64,000 nt of DNA from Anthopleura xanthogrammica (Eukaryota > Cnidaria > Anthozoa > Actiniaria > Actiniidae): NCBI GenBank assembly GCA_964019055.1, contig OZ025224.1:5971376-6035375 (forward strand), read 5' to 3'. The translations under genes were made by a program, and so were the position numbers. This document shows, one piece after another, positions 59,701 to 64,000 of the stretch. A model generated the notes under the pieces. It worked only from the letters and a program-made list of their open reading frames with translations, did no database searches and was not told the DNA's origin. The first letter of the stretch is position 1; every line of letters starts with the position of its first letter.

Positions 59701-62700
59701 TAATAACAATAAAAAATCATAATAAATAACAAAAAAATAATTAATTCTCAGGATATTGAATTTTTTTTTGCTTTGTTCTCCAAATTGAGCTGCTATATGA
59801 CATCACATGAAAGGGGTCTTTAGTACATTTAATTACTGGCTTGGCTTTGGCCATGAACATGAAAATGAATAACATGCAATTCCAGTGGATCGAGTCTTGA
59901 AGAAAAATTGGTTGGCCACTCTTACAGTCAAACTAAGAAAACTGTGAACACCTAAAATATGTCTGAAATGTTTATTTAGGCCGTCACTTGTAAAAAAGAT
60001 GTTTCCCACCACCATGAAAAAAGATTGTATTTAACCCTTCTCTCGTGTATCCGTCTGTCTCGAATAGAAACTTCTAATTTCACGAGAATAAAACTAAAAT
60101 ATGAAGTTTGAAACTTTTAAACGGGAAAATACTTTGTGTGACCGCGTGCTGCCGATCAAACACATGAACATTCCAGACATATTTCAGCTGTTCACGGTTT
60201 TCTTAGTTTGACTGTATCATCTAATTATAAATCAAGCATTAAATTTTATAGATGTGAACAAATTGCATTTATGGCATTTGACAGGGCATCTGAAAAAGTG
60301 CCAGGAAAAAACTTGGGAGAGTGCGGAAATTTTAGCAAATAGTGCGGAAATGTGTGGAAATGCTAATTTGCATATTATTATTTATAATTAAATTAATATT
60401 TTCATTTAATATATTATTTTGTATCTAGTATATCTGAAAAGTCTGCAAAATGAAGAAATTTTCCACTAACTTCCCACACGAATATAAGAATAATATGTGG
60501 TCTGGAATGAGAAAACAGTTTATTATATACATACCGAGATTTACTCAGTAAAATCCTGTGTAATAAATGTTCGTTCGTTCACTCCTCCCAACCAATCACA
60601 ATGCGCGTATCGCTTTTTCACGTGTGAGAAAAACGATACGTCCAATCAGAAGCCACGTACGGCTTTTCTTCACGTGTGAGAAAAACGATACGTCCAATCA
60701 GAAGCCGGCAGCAACGGGCTCCACTGCTCTTTCGCGTGAGACTTTCGACTAAACTAGAAAGTTTTTATTTCAAAACATGAATGAAACTATATTTTAGACG
60801 ACAAAACCAAAGGGAAAATCGATGAATTACCTATAGTAAAGCGGAGAAAAACCTGCCTGAGATGTAAATCTATTGGAAAAGTTCTTTAAAAGTACTGAAA
60901 ACTTAACAAGGAAAGTCAGCTTCAGTTGCTTTTGTAAGAAAACGACTTCAATTCGGTGAGACCTAAACTAGAAAGTTTGAGTTCAAAACATGGATGAAAA
61001 TATAATTTAGACGACGAAACCAAAGAGAAAATCGATGAAATACCAATAGTAGAGCGGAGGAAAAGCTGACCGAGATGTAAATCTCGTGGAAAAGCTCTTA
61101 AAAATGTATTAAACAACAACGAGGAATTGAAAGGCAGCTTTGTCGTGTAAGAAGGCGACAGAAACTTCGGTAAGCTTTCGCAATCATTTTTAGTGTAAAC
61201 TAAAAGTCTAGAAGTTGAAAAGATTAAGCTTAGAAACCGAATTAGAATTTAATAAGAATAAGTTTTTATTATGCTTGTAAAACAGCGTTGTAAAACAAAG
61301 AATTATTGCAATATAATTTTTAGTTTGGAAACTGAGCTTTGTTTACAAACTTTGTAAACTAAAATAGTCTCTAATTCAAACCAAATTGAAAATCTCGGTA
61401 TGAATATAATAAAAAGAAAACACCATGGAAAGTGCTTTGTACAGTTTTTATTCACTCGTTGTTTCATATCATAAAACTCACGCGCTCGAAGACTCGCTTG
61501 TTCGTTTTATGATACTTCACAACTCGTGAATAAAAACCGTACGCGCGCACTTTCCATGAAGTAATCTCTATATACATGTACAGTAGCTAAAAAAAGTATG
61601 TATATTGAATAGAAAAGTCATTTGGTACAAACCTGAGGTTCAAAGGACTGATGATCCTGATGCTGATCTATTTCACCATCTTAGAAAAAGAGAAAGATTT
61701 GATAATAAGGACAATAATTATATTCCAAACACTCATTGGCAACTTTCATGATTTTTTTTTTTAGAAATTTAAAGAAAAAATTATAAAGTAACTAAATAGT
61801 TCCTTCGATCCAATTCAACTGAAATTCCACTGGTCAATTAAAAAGAAAGGAAAAATGAACCTCACTGGTCAAAACCCAACAGGGTATTTGTCTTAGTCAA
61901 TGGGAAATCAAAGCTTGATCTACACTGTAGCTGTATAGTGCAATTCCCCTCTCACCTCTGAGGTCTCAGGTTTGATTTGTGCACTTCACATCATCTGTGA
62001 TCATGATAGCTGCCATGGTCTCTAACAAACTTAAGGTCAATGTTGTTTTTTTTCTTCTTAAAAACCCAATAAGCTAAATTCCAATTCAACCCATTGGAGC
62101 ATCATTATAAATTTAATAATATTGGACAGCAATTTGACATATGACAATCATATAAATGAACTGACATCTTCATGCATGTCCAAACTTTTTCAGATAAACA
62201 GGGTCAAAGACAGCTTTGATAAAGACACACTACATTTAATAATTTCCACTTTAGTACTAAGTAAGTTGTACTACTGTTCGTCAGTTTGGTCCAACACTTC
62301 AATTACTAACATTAAGAAACTTCAAGGTGTACAGAATTTTGCTGGTAGAATAATTACAAATACTAGAAAATATGAGCACATTACACCTGCTCTTCGTGAT
62401 TTAGGCTGGTTGCCTGTAAAGGAACATCTGTTATATAGAGATTCTATTATGTTGTTTAAGTGTATGAACGGACTGGCACCGTCATATTTATGTGATCTAT
62501 TCTGTAAACGCAAGGTAATACACGATTTTAATACCCGAAATCGGGATTCATTACAAATTCCCTTATGTAAGACAAAATCAGGTCAACGCAGTTTTCACTA
62601 TAGGGCAGTTCAAATATGGAACAATACAGATGATGATTTAAAAAAAGTCAACTTCAGTAAGAGCTTTTAAAAGAATCTGAGAAAAGACATGTTACATAGC

Positions 62701-63294
62701 TATTTTTCTTAATATATCATTTAGATTTGAATTCCATATAGACCCCTTGCAGCGCGTCGGAATGCAGCTCAATTGGGAGGGCGAAGCAATGGGTTCCAAT
62801 TCATAGGAATCCATTTGTTTTGCCCTCGGAATTGAACTGCTCTGACGTCACGTGCAAGGGGTCTATAGCAACATATATATACATATATTTACATTTTTAC
62901 ATCCAATTTATAATTAATAATATATATTTTTCATTTTGTATATCTTAATTAGCATTAAATTAGATTATATTAGATTTTAGACATTTTATTGTAAATTGGT
63001 ATCGAAAAACCCAGTTGGGAATACTAATAAAGTTTATACTTATACTTATACTTAAATTTCTTTGCAGTTTCAGAAAAAAGAGGCATGTACGAATTTTAGC
63101 TTTATCATAAAAAGCTAAATAATAACATAAATGTAGTTGTGGTCATGCATTAAAAAAATATATATAAAAATAAAAAATAACTAACCTATCTGGGCAATAA
63201 ACTTCTCATCTTGGCCATTTATCTCTTTTAGTTCACAAAAAGTCCCTTCAGACATGGGTAGAGACACCTCAGAACTATTTGAACCCTGGGACAT
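47756..63294 (-). CDS. p53/p63/p73-family transcription factor (12 coding exons, 496 aa)
   Basis: Exons (minus strand): 63294-63186, 61679-61633, 59370-59260, 54800-54536, 54209-54093, 53320-53213, 51712-51607, 51237-51090, 50694-50628, 49626-49449, 48858-48789, 47920-47756. Every junction is GT-AG and keeps phase. Residues about 125-315 are the p53 DNA-binding domain, entered through NIPPNQDFPGPFGF. Zinc ligands are C209 and H212 (RCPNH) and C266 and C270 (CQNTC); loop 3 keeps GGPDRRP. The tetramerisation domain is about 378-410 (FTIQVRGRKTYECL), preceded by a sumoylation-type IKQE. A basic KKRVK after the core is a likely nuclear signal. TFCELKEI near the N-terminus may be a weak activation box. 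No SAM domain follows. K300 stands where vertebrate proteins have the DNA-contacting Arg273. The family acts as tetrameric nuclear stress or germline regulators. A 5' UTR exon probably lies upstream, because an acceptor precedes 63300. Confidence 0.93.
48010..48637 (+). pseudogene. 5'-truncated CR1/L2-like retrotransposon 3' end
   Basis: 48080-48165 encodes KIWNTLPDDIKTSKSLKLFK, the conserved ORF2 C-terminus of CR1/L2/jockey-type elements. A long 3' UTR follows, ending in CCCCTGCGGGGATCTGTAAT and a (TGTAT)n tail. It lies in the p53-gene intron between 48789 and 47920, on the opposite strand. Confidence 0.8.
49247..49401. repeat. About 50-bp tandem repeat, 3 copies
   Basis: Unit TTTTGAAAACGGAGGCCTATCG followed by TATTAGTG.GGACAGCGAAAATGGAGGC, starting near 49253, 49302 and 49352; an imperfect AT palindrome (TATATATA) follows. 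In a p53-gene intron. Confidence 0.85.
51770..52330. repeat. About 60-bp satellite, about 9 copies, in p53 intron
   Basis: Unit TTCAATCTGTGAGTTAGCCA followed by TGCCCTGACTTAGATCAGCC and CAGAGGTTGTTACAGGG. Copies vary slightly in length (55-68 bp). A minus-strand repetitive frame (NNLWADLSQGMANSQIEPC) is a by-product. Confidence 0.93.
52424..52881. mobile_element. 458-bp TTAA foldback MITE, AGTGCACATAAC ends
   Basis: TTAA at 52420-52423 and 52882-52885. Arms of about 200 bp start AGTGCACATAACTTTTTTCC and invert to the right end GTTATGTTCACT. The centre holds AAAATGGCGGGCGTTTAG. Related decayed copy at 22266-22648. Confidence 0.9.
52916..52960. repeat. Single end of TATAGACCCCTTGCA MITE family
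   Basis: TATAGACCCCTTGCATGTGA with CGTCAAAGCAGCTCAA; complete members are at 59643-59823 and 62737-62867. No matching second end nearby. Confidence 0.6.
53356..53466. repeat. Perfect 50-bp hairpin, 11-nt loop
   Basis: 53356-53405 is an exact reverse complement of 53417-53466. The direct repeat CGTATTTAGATTT lies at 53343-53355 and again at 53517-53529, enclosing the hairpin plus about 50 bp. It starts 35 bp upstream of p53-gene exon 53320-53213 in transcription order. Confidence 0.95.
54391..54498. repeat. Inverted outlying copies of the 60-bp satellite
   Basis: Two units in reverse orientation (GTCAGGGCATGGCTAACTCA each), about 2 kb from the main array, in a different p53-gene intron. Confidence 0.85.
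54536..54536 (-). other. p53 exon donor next to satellite copies
   Basis: The donor AAAG|GTAAAT of the first DNA-binding-domain exon lies only about 40 bp from the inverted 60-bp satellite units, so the satellite is at the very start of this intron. Confidence 0.6.
55058..55073. repeat. Poly-G tract
   Basis: Uninterrupted G run in the large p53-gene intron (59260 to 54800). Confidence 0.9.
55961..56845. mobile_element. 885-bp element with GTTTCGATACA subterminal repeats
   Basis: TIRs of about 75 bp begin GCCAGTTGTTTCGCTACGTG at the left and invert exactly at the right (56845). GTTTCGATACA or its complement occurs at least seven times, clustered near both ends, in the manner of subterminal transposase-binding repeats. 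Interior frames (70 and 62 codons) are not recognisable. No clear target duplication. Confidence 0.82.
57309..58309. mobile_element. 1001-bp TTAA foldback, about 420-bp arms
   Basis: TTAA at 57305-57308 and 58310-58313. The ends GGTGTTTCCCAGTAGTTTTT invert to CTGGGAAACACC. The arms (57309-57728 and 57890-58309) are almost identical and surround a spacer of about 160 bp. Non-coding; inside the largest p53-gene intron. Confidence 0.93.
58779..59175. mobile_element. About 400-bp foldback element
   Basis: TTCTTAGTGTCAGT, CAGCTGCTTACTGCA and CAGACATTC recur inverted in the right arm (59070-59165). Imperfect arms of about 100 bp. It ends about 85 bp from the p53-gene exon 59370-59260. Confidence 0.75.
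59643..59823. mobile_element. MITE, (TA)TAGA(C/G)CCCTTGCA family
   Basis: ATAGAGCCCTTGCAGCACTT and the inverted AAGGGGTCTTTAG end. The inner arms CAGCTCAATTTGGAG / CTCCAAATTGAGCTG form the stem. Confidence 0.75.
59923..60216. mobile_element. 294-bp TA-flanked MITE, complete copy
   Basis: TA then CAGTCAAACTAAGAAAAC at the left, inverted as GTTTTCTTAGTTTGACTG then TA at the right; TIRs about 47 bp. Same family as 1-259, opposite orientation. Tc1/mariner-type ends (inference). Confidence 0.88.
60605..60712. repeat. About 52-bp direct duplication with CACGTG
   Basis: CACGTGTGAGAAAAACGATA followed by CGTCCAATCAGAAGCC occurs twice in tandem, with one CACGTG in each unit. Confidence 0.75.
60749..61180. 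repeat. About 214-bp tandem duplication
   Basis: CTAAACTAGAAAGTTT starts near 60749 and 60963. Shared TTTAGACGAC, GAAAATCGATGAA and GCGGAG follow in order. The copies are perhaps 80-85% identical by eye. Non-coding. Confidence 0.78.
61424..61560. repeat. Foldback repeat with TCATGGAAAGTGC-type ends
   Basis: CATGGAAAGTGC ... TTTTTATTCAC pairs with GTGAATAAAAAC ... GCACTTTCCATG. Centre CGCGCTCGAAGACTCG. Confidence 0.75.
62113..63055 (+). pseudogene. 5'-truncated non-LTR retrotransposon with (ACTTAT)n tail
   Basis: 62122-62670 is an open frame of 182 codons with the C-terminal reverse-transcriptase region of CR1/L2-like elements: DNHINELTSSCMSKLFQINR, LYYCSSVWSNTS, LGWLPVKEHLLYRD and FHYRAVQIWNN. 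The catalytic core is absent. The 3' UTR ends GTTGGGAATACTAATAAAGT then TTATACTTATACTTATACTT. A MITE (62737-62867) is inserted in the 3' UTR. It sits in the first p53-gene intron on the opposite strand. Confidence 0.85.
62737..62867. mobile_element. 131-bp MITE, TATAGACCCCTTGCA ends
   Basis: TATAGACCCCTTGCA and the inverted TGCAAGGGGTCTATA, with inner complementary GAATGCAGCTCAATT / AATTGAACTGC. Nested in the retrotransposon tail. Confidence 0.88.
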
Positions 63295-63309
63295 TCTGAT
63301 CTACAAAAA

Positions 63310-64000
63310 ATAAGAGCAATCTTATTAACAAATATATCAGATGGAGTAATGCTTTAGTTTAACCAAACTGTCAGTTATAAGTGCAGAACTACTATTATGT
63401 ATTAAATCAAAATGTGATGGATAATACAAATGGTAATTTTTGTTAACCAACCAAAGTTCTTCTTTGTACTGCTTGTTGTAAATATTCTGCCAACTCAGAC
63501 ATTTCAATGGCTTGTTGTCAAATTGTTTTTTGCTGCCATCAATTAAAACTAATCAAAGCCATAGCAAGGCCAAAAAATATTCGGTGGGGGGGGGGGGGGA
63601 GGGCTAGGTCAAAAGTATTGGGGGTGCTATATCCTAAAATGCCCTATGTATTAGTAACAGACCTAAAATTTTCAGTGTTCAATATACATTACATCCGAAA
63701 TTAAAGGCCCCTCCCCCTGCTACGGTCCTGCTAATCAGTCTTTATATTTTTTGTACCCTTTATATTTTTGGCTGGCGGCAGTGAAAAGCCAAATTCCAAC
63801 AGGCAAGTCGCAACTACCGAGTTCGCAGAATATTGAGAATTACAGTATAAAGGTACTGAATGCTGTCCTGAATCCTGAGGGTCTTCGCTAAGAGATTTCT
63901 TTTTCTTTTGTCAAAAATATTAATTTACCAATAAATATTTTGCTAACACCAGTTGATAACTGCGAATTTTTCTGCTCCTGACAATGTTTTTCTCCAAAGG
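63310..64000. other. Upstream of p53-gene coding exons; no gene seen
   Basis: A poly-G run is at 63585-63600 and the CCCCTCCCCCTGCTACGG repeat near 63709. The 5' UTR exon and promoter of the p53-family gene may be here or beyond the window, but none could be identified. Confidence 0.4.

Noticed and set aside
1..64000. CRISPR arrays, operons, bacterial promoters or rRNA genes
   Set aside because: None seen; spliced genes, MITEs and SINE/LINE tails show this is animal DNA, and the tandem repeats lack spacer structure.

Overview
This is a eukaryotic, AT-rich, intron-containing window. It most likely comes from an anthozoan cnidarian (sea anemone or stony coral). The evidence is a small secreted peptide gene with the cysteine pattern of sea-anemone BDS/APETx-type peptides, a lone PAN-domain exon, a somatomedin-B adhesion-type receptor, an invertebrate p53/p63/p73 gene, and dense foldback DNA elements and short retrotransposon tails. 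There are no operons or bacterial features. Genes were assembled by hand by joining open exons at GT-AG (one GC-AG) borders and requiring the reading phase to match across every junction.

Layout. 1-3.6 kb: repeats, then the first coding exon of a Gfo/Idh/MocA dehydrogenase (inositol 2-dehydrogenase-like, minus strand). 3.68-11.2 kb: an apparently complete DNA transposon with 1013-bp terminal inverted repeats, TTAA target duplications and one intact five-exon gene for a 1165-residue transposase-like protein. 11.2-18.4 kb: foldback elements, two inverted pieces of a PC4-like coactivator gene and a tRNA-Trp. 18.4-20.1 kb: the two-coding-exon secreted cysteine-rich peptide gene (plus strand). 20.5-22.7 kb: a SINE-like unit, two pentamer-based satellites in opposite orientation and a foldback relic. 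22.9-29.4 kb: a seven-exon adhesion/secretin-family seven-transmembrane receptor (plus strand). 29.4-35 kb: repeats, a PAN exon and a decayed reverse-transcriptase fragment. 35.3-41.2 kb: a 6-kb ATTC satellite. 41.4-47.3 kb: foldback elements. 47.8-63.3 kb: a twelve-coding-exon p53-family gene (minus strand) whose introns hold many foldback elements, satellites and retrotransposon fragments.

The genes do not form one pathway. They are independent host genes (metabolic enzyme, peptide, receptor, transcription factor) in a landscape shaped by mobile DNA. A recurring theme is elements flanked by TTAA: the 7.5-kb transposon, a 1-kb foldback in a p53 intron, and several foldbacks starting with AGTG. 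The least-described object is the 7.5-kb element. Its long matching TIRs, perfect TTAA duplications and undamaged spliced gene suggest a recent, possibly still mobile, insertion. Its superfamily cannot be fixed without a database search.
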